64,000 nt of DNA. It comes from Saccharothrix luteola (lineage in GTDB: Bacteria > Actinomycetota > Actinomycetes > Mycobacteriales > Pseudonocardiaceae). Under the pieces are notes generated by a model. The model had not been told where the DNA came from and ran no database searches. It worked only from the letters and a program-made list of their open reading frames with translations. Position numbers and translations under genes: made by a program. The stretch lies in assembly GCF_020859565.1 (NCBI RefSeq), contig NZ_JAJHUO010000026.1:28079-92078 (forward strand), given 5' to 3'. Numbering within the stretch: the first letter of the stretch is position 1; each line of letters starts with the position of its first letter. This document shows, piece after piece, positions 33,306 to 41,564 of the stretch.

Positions 33306-33976
33306 CAGGCCTTCACCACCGAATCGACGAGGGACAGGAACATGCCGAGGCCGTCGTCGGTCGGCCCGGTGAGCGCGTCGATCGCGTGCTCCGGGTGCGG
33401 CATCAGGCCGACGACCCGGCCGTTGGCGCTGGTGATGCCCGCGATGTCGTTGCGCGAGCCGTTCGGGTTCTCGCCGACGTAGCGGAACACCACGCGGCCC
33501 TCGCCCTCCAGCTCGTCCAGGGTGGACCGGTCGGCCTGGTAGCCGCCCTCGCCGGACTTGAGCGGGACGAGGATCTCCGCGCCCTGGTCGTACCGGCCCG
33601 TCCAGGCGGTGGAGTTGTTCTCCACCTTCAACCACTGGTCGCGGCACACGAAGTGCAGCTTGTGGTTGCGGATGAGCGCGCCGGGCAGCAGGTGCGCCTC
33701 GCAGAGGATCTGGAAGCCGTTGCAGATGCCCAGGACCGGCATGCCCTTCTTCGCCGCGTCCACGACTTCCTGCATGACCGGGGCGAACCGGGCGATCGCG
33801 CCGCAGCGCAGGTAGTCGCCGTAGGAGAACCCACCGGGCACGATGACCGCGTCCACGCCCTTCAGGTCGTGGTCGGCGTGCCAGAGCTTGACCGCCTCCC
33901 CGCCCGCATACCGGACCGCGCGCTCGGCGTCGACGTCGTCCAGCGTGCCGGGGAACGTGATGACCCCGACCCTCAT
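33305..33976 (-). CDS. purQ: phosphoribosylformylglycinamidine synthase subunit PurQ
   Basis: The 223-residue class I glutamine amidotransferase subunit of FGAM synthase supplies ammonia to PurL. The catalytic triad is Cys85 (LGICNGFQ), His194 and Glu196 (PHPEH). The N-terminus RVGVITFPGTLDDVDAERAV is typical. ATG start overlapping the purS stop by ATGA, and it overlaps purL by one base. Together with PurS it forms the three-part enzyme found in Gram-positive bacteria. Confidence 0.97.
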   Translation of the reverse strand: MRVGVITFPGTLDDVDAERAVRYAGGEAVKLWHADHDLKGVDAVIVPGGFSYGDYLRCGAIARFAPVMQEVVDAAKKGMPVLGICNGFQILCEAHLLPGALIRNHKLHFVCRDQWLKVENNSTAWTGRYDQGAEILVPLKSGEGGYQADRSTLDELEGEGRVVFRYVGENPNGSRNDIAGITSANGRVVGLMPHPEHAIDALTGPTDDGLGMFLSLVDSVVKA

Positions 33977-34212
33977 GCCTCGACCCGCCTCACGACCCAG
34001 TCCTCGATCACGGGGTTGGCGAGGAAGGTCTCGGCGATCTTGGCGAGCGTGGCGTCGTCGACGTCGTCGGCGACCTCCAGCTCGAAGTGCTTGCCCTGGC
34101 GGACAGAGGTGATTCCGTCGAACCCGAGACGGGGCAGCGCGTTGGCCACCGCCTGTCCTTGCGGGTCGAGGATTTCGGGCTTCGGCATGACGTCGACGAC
34201 GACTCGGGCCAC
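33973..34212 (-). CDS. purS: phosphoribosylformylglycinamidine synthase subunit PurS
   Basis: A 79-residue protein that bridges PurQ and PurL in the FGAM synthase complex. The sequence VVVDVMPKPEILDPQGQAV is the family's N-terminal signature, followed by GITSVRQGKHFELEV and a C-terminal NPVIEDWVV. The GTG at 34212 has GGAG about nine bases upstream. This is the first gene of the purSQL operon. Its promoter should lie in the roughly 150 bases upstream, where a TAGGCT -10-like box is seen. No riboswitch-like fold was recognised there. Confidence 0.95.
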   Translation of the reverse strand: MARVVVDVMPKPEILDPQGQAVANALPRLGFDGITSVRQGKHFELEVADDVDDATLAKIAETFLANPVIEDWVVRRVEA

Positions 34213-34366
34213 GACAGGCTGCTCCAAGCTAGGAGGGCTGGCGGTACTCGCGGAGCCTACCTGACCTGTGTGTTCATCAACTTCGCACGTGGTGGGCAGC
34301 ACACGTTCACCTCGAATCACCCGATCGTGATGCGGCGTTTCAGGCCCGGTTCCTGCTAACCTGATC
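34213..34366. promoter_or_regulatory. purSQL upstream region
   Basis: About 150 bases without a gene. On the minus strand it contains GGTAGGCTCC as a possible -10 about 40 bases before purS. On the plus strand its end holds TAACCT (34357-34362), a -10-like box placed four bases before repeat copy A. No purine-type operator could be identified by eye. Confidence 0.35.
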
Positions 34367-34433
34367 GCAGCCGAGGCTGTTGAGCCAAGGAAGTGAGCGC
34401 GGTCCCCCTCCCGGACGGTTGGGCGGCCGCGCT
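34367..34433 (+). repeat. candidate structured RNA, copy A
   Basis: A 67-base element, about 93% identical to copy B. It begins GCAGCCGAGGCTGTTGAGCC and ends in a long hairpin with arms AGCGCGG (34396-34402) and CCGCGCT (34427-34433). Copy B has AGCACGG/CCGTGCT at the same places, so one G-C pair has become A-T with pairing kept. TAACCT lies four bases upstream, as a TANNNT box does in copy B. Copy A ends about 9 bases before the stop of the broken minus-strand gene, so its hairpin could also end that transcript. Confidence 0.6.
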
Positions 34434-34442
34434 TCGCGCTGT

Positions 34443-34983
34443 CTACGGCCAATCGAGCCTGATCACGGAACCGATCATGGGTGCCACACGCCGAGCCCAG
34501 TCCCCACCTGCGCCATGGCACCACGCGGCCATGTCCGCCAGCCACAGAAGCGGTTCGTCCACGCTGTCGACATGCTCGTAGACAAGCAGGCTCTCACCAG
34601 GACGCTTGTTCAACACGCGGCGAATGGTCTGCGCGTCGAATTGATCCCGGTTCTGGCGACTATCGAAGACCAACCGGTGCCCGTCCAGGTCGAGCAGGTC
34701 TTCCGTCAGTCGCGACAGGCCCTCCTGGCGAGCGCGTTCTTCCCCTTGACGGCAACTCGTCCGGTAGATGTCGACCCGAGCCCCGGACTCGACCAATCGC
34801 GACAGCAGCAGCTTGCGGCGTGACTGCTTCTCATTGTAGAAGTGCAGTTCCCGCTGGCCCGGGAACAGCAGGCCGCGAAGCCCTGACCTCAAGCGCCTGA
34901 GATCTCCGGGGCCGGACTATGGCGGCGGCCAGGTAGTACGTGTCGTTTCGTCGGGACTCGTCCACGAATGCGTGCACACTCAC
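34443..34983 (-). pseudogene. small DES-motif (DUF3800-like) protein gene, frameshifted
   Basis: Two frames join into a roughly 179-residue protein. The first (GTG 34983) reads VHAFVDESRRNDTYYLAAAIVRP, and the second, starting in mid-gene, continues GDLRRLRSGLRGLLFPGQRELHF and ends with PLLWLADMAAWCHGAGGDWARRV. The join needs one base fewer in the G4 run at 34908-34911. N-terminal DES and a late Asp in LADMAAWC resemble the acidic residues of DUF3800-type RNase H-like proteins. Similar short actinobacterial proteins of unknown function exist. The gene is flanked by the direct repeats A and B. It is either recently inactivated or a sequence error. Confidence 0.6.
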
Positions 34984-35089
34984 GGTGGTTCATCGGCGCT
35001 GCTCCGCCGTTACTCAAACCGTTCCGCCCGAACGTGTGTTCGCTCGCCCCAGTGGTCCAAATAACGAGCGGGATTCACTCGTCAGGAAT

Positions 35090-35119
35090 TTGATTCGTGG
35101 CGCATTGCTTCGCTAAGGT
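35090..35119 (+). promoter_or_regulatory. promoter-like sequence before repeat copy B
   Basis: TTGATT (35090-35095) and TAAGGT (35114-35119) are 18 bases apart, close to a vegetative actinomycete -35/-10 pair. A transcript starting 5-8 bases later would begin at the first base of repeat copy B and continue to the epimerase gene. Copy A has TAACCT at the same distance but only a weak -35. Confidence 0.5.
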
Positions 35120-35123
35120 CAAG

Positions 35124-35188
35124 GCAGCCGAGGCTGTTGAGCCGAGGAAGTGAGCACGGTCCCCCTCCGGACGGTGGGCGGCCGTGCT
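35124..35188 (+). repeat. candidate structured RNA / 5' leader, copy B
   Basis: A 65-base element matching copy A except for two substitutions that keep a hairpin pair (AGCACGG at 35153-35159 with CCGTGCT at 35182-35188), one further substitution and two single-base indels in the loop. The indels break any shared reading frame, so the conserved property is the RNA or DNA structure, not a peptide. A GAGGAAGTGAGC segment looks like a ribosome site touching a GTG but has no spacing. It sits 84 bases before the epimerase ATG and could be its leader or an independent small RNA. Confidence 0.6.
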
Positions 35189-35271
35189 CGCGCCATTTTC
35201 CGGCCAAGTCGGGCGTTCGCTATGGGCGGACGTGGTGGCGGGGGACGGGCCGGCACCGCAGGGTGGGGACC

Positions 35272-36243
35272 ATGCGCATCCTGGTGCTCGGCGGAACGGT
35301 GTTCCTCAGCAAGGCGACGGCCGCCGAAGCGGTGCGGCGGGGGCACGAGGTGGTCTGCGCGGCACGCGGGGAGTCCGGCCGGGTGCCCGACGGCGCGGTG
35401 CTCGTGCCGGTGGACCGGGACGTCGACCTCGGGCCGCTGGAGGGCTCCCACTTCGACGCCGTGGTGGACGTGGCCAAGATGTCGGTCACCTGGGTCCGCC
35501 GGGCGCTGGGAGCCGTGACCGCCGACCACTGGACGTTCGTCTCCAGCTGCTCGGTCTACGCCGACCACTCCGTCCCCGGCGCCACGGCCACCCTGGACCC
35601 GCTCGAAGACGACGCCGACGCCCCGATGTCGTCCGACCGCTACGGCGCGATCAAGGTGGCCAGTGAGCACGCCGTGCTCGACGCCGTCGGCGACCGCGCC
35701 TTCATCGTCCGCGCCGGCCTCATCACCGGCCCCGGCGACCCGAGCGACCGGTTCGGGTACTGGCCGGGCCGGCTGTCCCGGGGCGGCCGGGTCGCCGTTC
35801 CCGACGTGCCCGACCAGCCGGCGCAGCACGTCGACGTGCGCGACCTCGCCGCCTGGGTCGTGGACGCCGCCGAGCAGCGCACCACCGGCACCTACGACGC
35901 GATCGGGCCGGCCAACCCGTTGTCGCTGGTCCTGGGCGAGATCGCGGGAGCCGTGGCGCCGCCGGGCACCGTGCTGGTGCGCATACCCCAGCCCGTCCTC
36001 CAGCGGCACGAGGTCGAACCGTGGGTGGGGCCGCGGTCCCTGCCGCTGTGGTTGCCGCCGACGCACCGGGCGATGATGTTCCGCGACGCGGGCCCCGCGC
36101 TGGCCGCCGGGCTGCGGGTCCGACCCACGGCCGAGACGGCGGTGGACGCGTTGGCGTACGAACGGGCCCTGGGCCTGGACCGCGCCCGACGCGCGGGCCT
36201 GCCGCCGGACGTGGAGGACGCGCTGCTGCACGACGTGGGCTGA
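35272..36243 (+). CDS. NAD-dependent epimerase/dehydratase family reductase
   Basis: A 323-residue short-chain-type protein. RILVLGGTVFLSKATAAEAV is the Rossmann motif (GGTxFLS variant of GxxGxxG). Position-specific segments follow: SSCSVYADH, a YGAIKVASE catalytic-type Tyr/Lys pair, and GPGDPSDRFGYWPGRL. This subgroup is annotated as NAD-dependent epimerase or reductase with no known substrate. The ATG at 35272 has GGTGGGG five bases upstream, while the longer frame would run through repeat copy B. The C-terminus is Arg/Ala-rich. Confidence 0.85.
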   Translation: MRILVLGGTVFLSKATAAEAVRRGHEVVCAARGESGRVPDGAVLVPVDRDVDLGPLEGSHFDAVVDVAKMSVTWVRRALGAVTADHWTFVSSCSVYADHSVPGATATLDPLEDDADAPMSSDRYGAIKVASEHAVLDAVGDRAFIVRAGLITGPGDPSDRFGYWPGRLSRGGRVAVPDVPDQPAQHVDVRDLAAWVVDAAEQRTTGTYDAIGPANPLSLVLGEIAGAVAPPGTVLVRIPQPVLQRHEVEPWVGPRSLPLWLPPTHRAMMFRDAGPALAAGLRVRPTAETAVDALAYERALGLDRARRAGLPPDVEDALLHDVG

Positions 36244-36305
36244 GCGACCGGCCCCGAACCGGCGTAGAACTCCCCTCGGGGAGCGGAAGACGACAAGGAG
36301 CGCTC

Positions 36306-36917
36306 ATGCTGATCGCCCACTTCGGGCACTCGTGCCTGCTGGTCGACACCGGCGCCGCCCGGCTGCTGTTCGACCCGGGCGCGTTCTCGTCGGGCTTCGA
36401 AGTGGTCGACGGCCTCGACGCGATCCTGATCACGCACGAGCACCGCGACCACGTCGACCCCGCCAAGCTGGCCGCCGTCCGCGCGGCCAACCCCGGCGCG
36501 CGCCTGATCGCCCCGTTCGACCTCGACGGCGCCGAGATCGTCAAGCCCGGTGACGCGCCGGAGTTCAACGGCACGGTCGTCGACGTCCTCGACGCGCCGC
36601 ACGAGGTCATCCACGACCAGATCGAACTGCCGGTCAACGTCGGCTACCTGGTCGACCACGGCGCCTTCTACCACCCCGGCGACTCGCTGACCGTGCCCGG
36701 GCAGCGCGTCGACGTCCTCGGCCTGCCCACCGCCGCCCCCTGGATGAAGGTCTCCGACGCGGCGCACTTCCTGGCCGAGGTCCGCCCGCGCAAGGCGGTG
36801 CCGATCCACGAGGCGATCCTGGCGCAGACCGAGATCTTCTACCGCGTCCTGGTCGGCACCGCGCCCGAGGGCGTCGACGTCGTCGTGCTGCCCCGGGGCG
36901 AGGCGGTCGAGCTGTAG
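36306..36917 (+). CDS. MBL-fold metallo-hydrolase
   Basis: A 203-residue metallo-beta-lactamase-fold protein of the UlaG-like short group. It has the metal motif HEHRDH (44-49, HxHxDH), a later YHPGD that supplies an Asp ligand, and AVPIHEAI near the C-terminus. The N-terminus LIAHFGHSCLLV is typical of this group. The substrate is unknown, and lactonase or phosphodiesterase activity would fit. The ATG has AAGGAG six bases upstream. The last 79 bases overlap the convergent deacetylase-like gene. Confidence 0.9.
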   Translation: MLIAHFGHSCLLVDTGAARLLFDPGAFSSGFEVVDGLDAILITHEHRDHVDPAKLAAVRAANPGARLIAPFDLDGAEIVKPGDAPEFNGTVVDVLDAPHEVIHDQIELPVNVGYLVDHGAFYHPGDSLTVPGQRVDVLGLPTAAPWMKVSDAAHFLAEVRPRKAVPIHEAILAQTEIFYRVLVGTAPEGVDVVVLPRGEAVEL

Positions 36918-37558
36918 GTCGTCGGCGACGCGCCGTGGTGCAGAGCCAGGTCGACGGCCTCCAGCAGCACCTCGCGCGGCCCGAGCCGGTCCAGGTCCGC
37001 CGCGTCGACGCCGATCCGCACGAGCCCGCCGCGCCGAGCCGCCCGGCCGACGCCGAGCAGGTAGCTCCAGTGCTCGCCGACCATCCGCACCCGGCCCGGC
37101 CGCACGTCGCCGGTGCGCAGGTCGCGCACGCCCGCCATGTCGGCGCACACCGCGAACCGGTGCCGCCGCAGCGCGACCACGGTGCCCGGTGACGCCAGCC
37201 AGCCCGGCGGCGCGAACAGGTCCGTGGCCAGCCCCAGCCGGGCCACCGCGGCACGCGCGGCGACCAGCCGGAGGCCGGCTTCGTGCGCGGGCAGCGCGGA
37301 GAACTCGGCGCGGCGGCGCAGCGACACGGCCCGGTGCGTCGGGTCCGGCTGGTGGTCGAAACCGTGCAGCACCAGCGCGTCGCCGGCCGCGACCCGGCTC
37401 AGCACCCAGTCCAACGCCGCGCCGGGCACGGCCTTGCGCGGCGCGAAGAGCAGCGACAACGGCACCCGCCGCCGGTCGAGCTCGGCGGCGAGGCCGGCGC
37501 ACCGGGCGAGCGTGCTCGGCCCGATGCCGGACAGCGAGACCACGAGTTCGGCGACCAT
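36839..37558 (-). CDS. DUF2334 polysaccharide deacetylase-like protein
   Basis: A 239-residue protein. The N-terminus VAELVVSLSGIGPSTLARCAGLAAEL followed by RRRVPLSLLFAPR is the pattern of the DUF2334 branch of the NodB-like deacetylase fold, and VLHGFDHQPDP carries the His/Asp metal-site region. Later blocks FAPPGWLASPG and RIGVDAADL also match. The C-terminal 30 residues are Ser/Thr/Pro-rich and are read through DNA that also codes, antisense, for the metallo-hydrolase end, so the true end may be less conserved. The ATG at 37558 is preferred to an earlier one lacking a ribosome site. Confidence 0.75.
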   Translation of the reverse strand: MVAELVVSLSGIGPSTLARCAGLAAELDRRRVPLSLLFAPRKAVPGAALDWVLSRVAAGDALVLHGFDHQPDPTHRAVSLRRRAEFSALPAHEAGLRLVAARAAVARLGLATDLFAPPGWLASPGTVVALRRHRFAVCADMAGVRDLRTGDVRPGRVRMVGEHWSYLLGVGRAARRGGLVRIGVDAADLDRLGPREVLLEAVDLALHHGASPTTYSSTASPRGSTTTSTPSGAVPTRTR

Positions 37559-37630
37559 GCCACCCAGTGCGCCGCACCGGTGTGTCGCCCGCTCCAAGAC
37601 GAGGTGACGACCGGGTGCGGAGCCGGCGAA

Positions 37631-38521
<891 letters not shown>

Positions 38522-38583
38522 CGCCGAAGCGTACTTGTGCCGGCTCCTGGGACGCCCTTCCCACCTGCGGCAAGATTCAGCCC

Positions 38584-39435
38584 ATGCGTGCACCCGGACT
38601 GATACTCGCCGTGACCGCCGTCCTCGCGGTCGCCTGCGCTCCAGCGGACGAGACCACGAAGCCCACCAACCAGGTGGACGGCGTGGCCTGCACGAAGGAC
38701 AAGCTGCCGACCCTCACCCCGGGCAAGATCACCTTCGGCACGGACCAGCCCGCGTACGAGCCGTGGTTCGTGGACGACGACCCGACCAACGGCAAGGGCT
38801 TCGAGTCCGCGATCGCCTACGCGCTGGCCGAGGAGCTGGGGTACGCGAAGACCGACGTGGTGTGGACGCGGGTCCCGTTCAACGCGGCCATCCAGCCGGG
38901 CCGCAAGACCTACGACATGGACCTGAACGAGTTCTCCATCACCGAGGAGCGCAAGCAGGCCGTCGACTTCTCCGCGCCGTACTACGACGTGGACCAGGCC
39001 GTGATCACGCTGAGCAGCTCCAAGGCCGCGTCGGTGAAGACGCTGGCGGAGCTCAAGCGGGTCAAGATCGGCGCGCAGGTCGGCACGACCAGCTTCGACG
39101 CCGCCCAGCGGTTGCAGCCCGAGGAGGACGTCGCGGTCTACAACACCAACGACGACGCGAAAGCCGCGCTGCGGGCCGGGCAGATCGACGCGCTGGTGGT
39201 GGACCTGCCGACCGCGTTCTACATCACGTCGGCCGAGCTGGACGACGGCGTGATCGTCGGCCAGATCCCGGCGGGCGACGGCAAGCCCGAGCAGTTCGGC
39301 ATCGTGCTGGACAAGGGCAGCCCGCTCACCGCGTGCGTCTCGACGGCCGTGCAGAACCTGCGCGCCGACGGCACGCTGACCAAGATCGAGCAGGACTGGC
39401 TGTCGTCCGCGGGCACGGCACCCGAGCTGAAGTGA
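38584..39435 (+). CDS. amino-acid-type ABC transporter substrate-binding lipoprotein
   Basis: A 283-residue family 3 solute-binding lipoprotein. The signal peptide RAPGLILAVTAVLAVAC has lipobox AVAC (Cys18). The mature domain has ITFGTDQPAYEPWF, GKGFESAIAYALAEELGY and YDMDLNEFSITEERKQAVDFSAPYY, the classic family 3 pattern for polar amino acids. First gene of a complete importer: its TGA overlaps the permease GTG. The ligand (glutamine, glutamate or another amino acid) cannot be fixed by eye. Confidence 0.93.
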   Translation: MRAPGLILAVTAVLAVACAPADETTKPTNQVDGVACTKDKLPTLTPGKITFGTDQPAYEPWFVDDDPTNGKGFESAIAYALAEELGYAKTDVVWTRVPFNAAIQPGRKTYDMDLNEFSITEERKQAVDFSAPYYDVDQAVITLSSSKAASVKTLAELKRVKIGAQVGTTSFDAAQRLQPEEDVAVYNTNDDAKAALRAGQIDALVVDLPTAFYITSAELDDGVIVGQIPAGDGKPEQFGIVLDKGSPLTACVSTAVQNLRADGTLTKIEQDWLSSAGTAPELK

Positions 39436-40262
39436 CGAGCGAGCTGCAACGGGAGCGCTTGGCCTACAAGCGCTCCCGTGCGCGGCGGTCCACCCTGGTC
39501 GCCCTGCTGTCGACCACCGTGTTCGCCGTCGCGGTCGGGGTCACCGTCGCCGGCGCGCCGGGGTGGCCGCGCGTGCGGCAGTCGTTCTTCGACGTCGAGA
39601 TCGCGTGGCGCTCGCTGCCCTCGATCCTCGAAGGGCTCTGGCTGAACCTGCGCGTGCTGGCGGTGTGCGGCGTGCTGATCCTGGTGCTGGCGCTGGTCGT
39701 GGCGACGTTGCGCACGCTGCCCGGCCCGGTGTGGTTCCCGCTGCGCGCGCTGGCCACGGTGTACGTGGACCTGTTCCGCGGCCTGCCGCTGATCATCCTG
39801 CTGTACCTGGTCGGGTTCGGCCTGCCCGCGTTGCGGCTGACCGGCGTGCCGAACGACTTCGTCGTGCTCGGCGGCGCGGCGCTCGTGCTCGCGTACACCG
39901 CGTACGTGGCCGAGGTGTTCCGCGCCGGCATCGAGTCGGTCCACCCGTCGCAGGTCGCGGCGGCCCGGTCGCTCGGGCTCGGTCCGCGCAAGACGTTGCG
40001 GCTGGTCGTGCTGCCGCAGGCGGTGCGGCGGGTCATGCCCGCGCTGCTCAACGACTTCGTGGCGCTGCAGAAGGACTGCGGGCTGATCTCCGTGCTCGGC
40101 GCGGTGGACGCGGTGCGCGCGGCGCAGATCGAGCACGCCCGGGCGTTCAACTTCACCCCGTACGTGGTGGCGGGGTTGCTGTTCGTGCTGCTCGCGGCGC
40201 CCACGGCCCGGTTCGCCGACGCCATGGGCCGCCGGCTGGAACGCCGTCAGGGGGGACGATGA
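39432..40262 (+). CDS. amino acid ABC transporter permease (HisM/GlnP type)
   Basis: A 276-residue inner-membrane permease. After a basic cytoplasmic N-terminus (RERLAYKRSRARRS) come about six helices. The family motif VDLFRGLPLIILLYLV occurs mid-protein, and the EAA loop AARSLGLGPRKTLRLVVLPQAVRRVMP couples to the ATPase. GTG start overlapping the binding-protein stop, and its own stop overlaps the ATPase ATG (ATGA). A single permease implies a homodimer in the membrane. Confidence 0.93.
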   Translation: MTSELQRERLAYKRSRARRSTLVALLSTTVFAVAVGVTVAGAPGWPRVRQSFFDVEIAWRSLPSILEGLWLNLRVLAVCGVLILVLALVVATLRTLPGPVWFPLRALATVYVDLFRGLPLIILLYLVGFGLPALRLTGVPNDFVVLGGAALVLAYTAYVAEVFRAGIESVHPSQVAAARSLGLGPRKTLRLVVLPQAVRRVMPALLNDFVALQKDCGLISVLGAVDAVRAAQIEHARAFNFTPYVVAGLLFVLLAAPTARFADAMGRRLERRQGGR

Positions 40263-41008
40263 CCGAACCGGTGCTCAGCGTGCGCGGTGTCGTCAAGCGC
40301 TACGGCGACCGCACCGTGCTGGACGGGATCAACCTCGACGTGCGCGAGCACGAGGTCGTGACCGTGATCGGGTCGTCGGGGTCGGGCAAGTCGACCCTGC
40401 TGCGGTGCGTGAACCTGCTGGAGGAGCTGGACGACGGCCAGGTGCTGCTCGACGGCCTGGACGTGTCCGACCCCCGGGTGGACGCCGACGTGGCACGGCG
40501 CGGCATGGGCATCGTGTTCCAGGCGTTCAACCTGTTCCCGCACATGAGCGTGCTGGACAACGTCACCCTCGCGCCGCGCGTGGTGCACGGCGTGCCTCGC
40601 GAGGAGGCGGAGCGCAACGCCCTCGACCTGCTCGACCGGGTCGGCCTCGCGGACCGCGCGCGCAGCTACCCGGAGCGGCTGTCCGGCGGGCAGCAGCAGC
40701 GGGTGGCGATCGCGCGGTCGTTGGCCTACTCGCCGCGGTTGCTGCTGCTGGACGAGATCACCAGCGCGTTGGACCCGGAACTCGTCGGCGAGGTGTTGTC
40801 GCTGGTCAGAGAGCTGGCGGTGGGCGGCCGGACGATCCTGATGGCCACCCACGAGATGGGTTTCGCCCGGCAGGTCGCCGACCGGGTGGTGTTCCTCGAC
40901 GGCGGCAGGCTGGTCGAGTCCGGACCGCCCGAGCAGGTGCTCGGCGAGCCCGTGCACCCGCGCACCCGGCAGTTCCTCCGGCGGATCATCGAGGCCGGCC
41001 GTCTCTAG
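40259..41008 (+). CDS. amino acid ABC transporter ATP-binding protein
   Basis: A 249-residue ATPase of the GlnQ/HisP type. Walker A GSSGSGKST (38-46), Q-loop FQAFNLFPHMSVLDNV, signature LSGGQQQRVAIARSL, Walker B LLLLDEITSALD and switch His in MATHEMGFA are all present. Third gene of the importer, coupled to the permease by an ATGA overlap. Complete at both ends. Confidence 0.96.
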   Translation: MTEPVLSVRGVVKRYGDRTVLDGINLDVREHEVVTVIGSSGSGKSTLLRCVNLLEELDDGQVLLDGLDVSDPRVDADVARRGMGIVFQAFNLFPHMSVLDNVTLAPRVVHGVPREEAERNALDLLDRVGLADRARSYPERLSGGQQQRVAIARSLAYSPRLLLLDEITSALDPELVGEVLSLVRELAVGGRTILMATHEMGFARQVADRVVFLDGGRLVESGPPEQVLGEPVHPRTRQFLRRIIEAGRL

Positions 41009-41064
41009 GCCGCTCGGCGGACTCCGCTTGGGGTATCGGACGAGTGACCCCTACTCTGCTTGGC

Positions 41065-41502
41065 GTGGTCCATCCGAAGGCATTCGTGGCCCCCGTCGCG
41101 GCGAGCGGCGGGCTGCTCCTGCTGCTGCTCACGGGCGCCTGCGCCAAGCCGTCGGCGAGCCCGGAGCCGGTGGTGCTCCCGACCGCCTCCAGCTCGGCTC
41201 CGGTGACCTCGATCCCGGCGGTGGCGAACATCTCGGTGCGCCCGGCGGTCACCACCACGACGCCGCCGCCACCGCCACCTCCGACGGTCGCCGCCACGAC
41301 CGAACCGCCGCCGCCCCCGGTGCAGGTCCAGCCGACGGCCAGGCCGACGGCCGAGCCTACGACGACCCCGCCCCGGTTCGACCAGGTGGCCCTGGAGGGC
41401 TTCCCGTGCGACGAGAAGGGCGCGACGGCGGTCGACCCGGCGGGCCGTGAGCTGGTCTGCGAACCGAACCGCCGGGGGCGCCTCACCTGGGACAGAGTTT
41501 GA
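41065..41502 (+). CDS. small Pro/Thr-rich lipoprotein
   Basis: A protein of about 145 residues with a lipoprotein signal (APVAASGGLLLLLLTGACAK, lipobox TGAC). A long Ser/Pro/Thr linker with PPPPPPP and PPPPPVQ follows, then a 40-residue C-terminal domain with two cysteines (GFPCDEKG and LVCEPN) that could be disulphide-linked. Family not recognised. The linker length suggests a domain held away from the membrane within the cell wall. TACTCT six bases before GTG 41065 looks like a -10 for a leaderless message. A GTG at 41044 would add seven residues. Confidence 0.62.
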   Translation: MVHPKAFVAPVAASGGLLLLLLTGACAKPSASPEPVVLPTASSSAPVTSIPAVANISVRPAVTTTTPPPPPPPTVAATTEPPPPPVQVQPTARPTAEPTTTPPRFDQVALEGFPCDEKGATAVDPAGRELVCEPNRRGRLTWDRV

Positions 41503-41564
41503 TTGCCGCTGCTCCGCAGACGGCGGCGAGGTCGCGCGAGCGGGTCTAGACAGGTTCGGCGGGT

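Noticed and set aside
34213..34366. Purine riboswitch before purSQL
   Set aside because: No conserved purine aptamer junction was recognisable on the minus strand. Only promoter-like boxes were seen.
34367..34433. Repeat copy A as a known 6C-type actinobacterial RNA
   Set aside because: That class needs two hairpins with runs of at least six C in the loops. Here there is one such hairpin with five C followed by T.
34393..34581. Leader peptide encoded by repeat copies A and B (GTG AGC ...)
   Set aside because: Single-base indels between the copies destroy any common reading frame, and the ribosome-site-like GAGGAA touches the GTG with no spacing.
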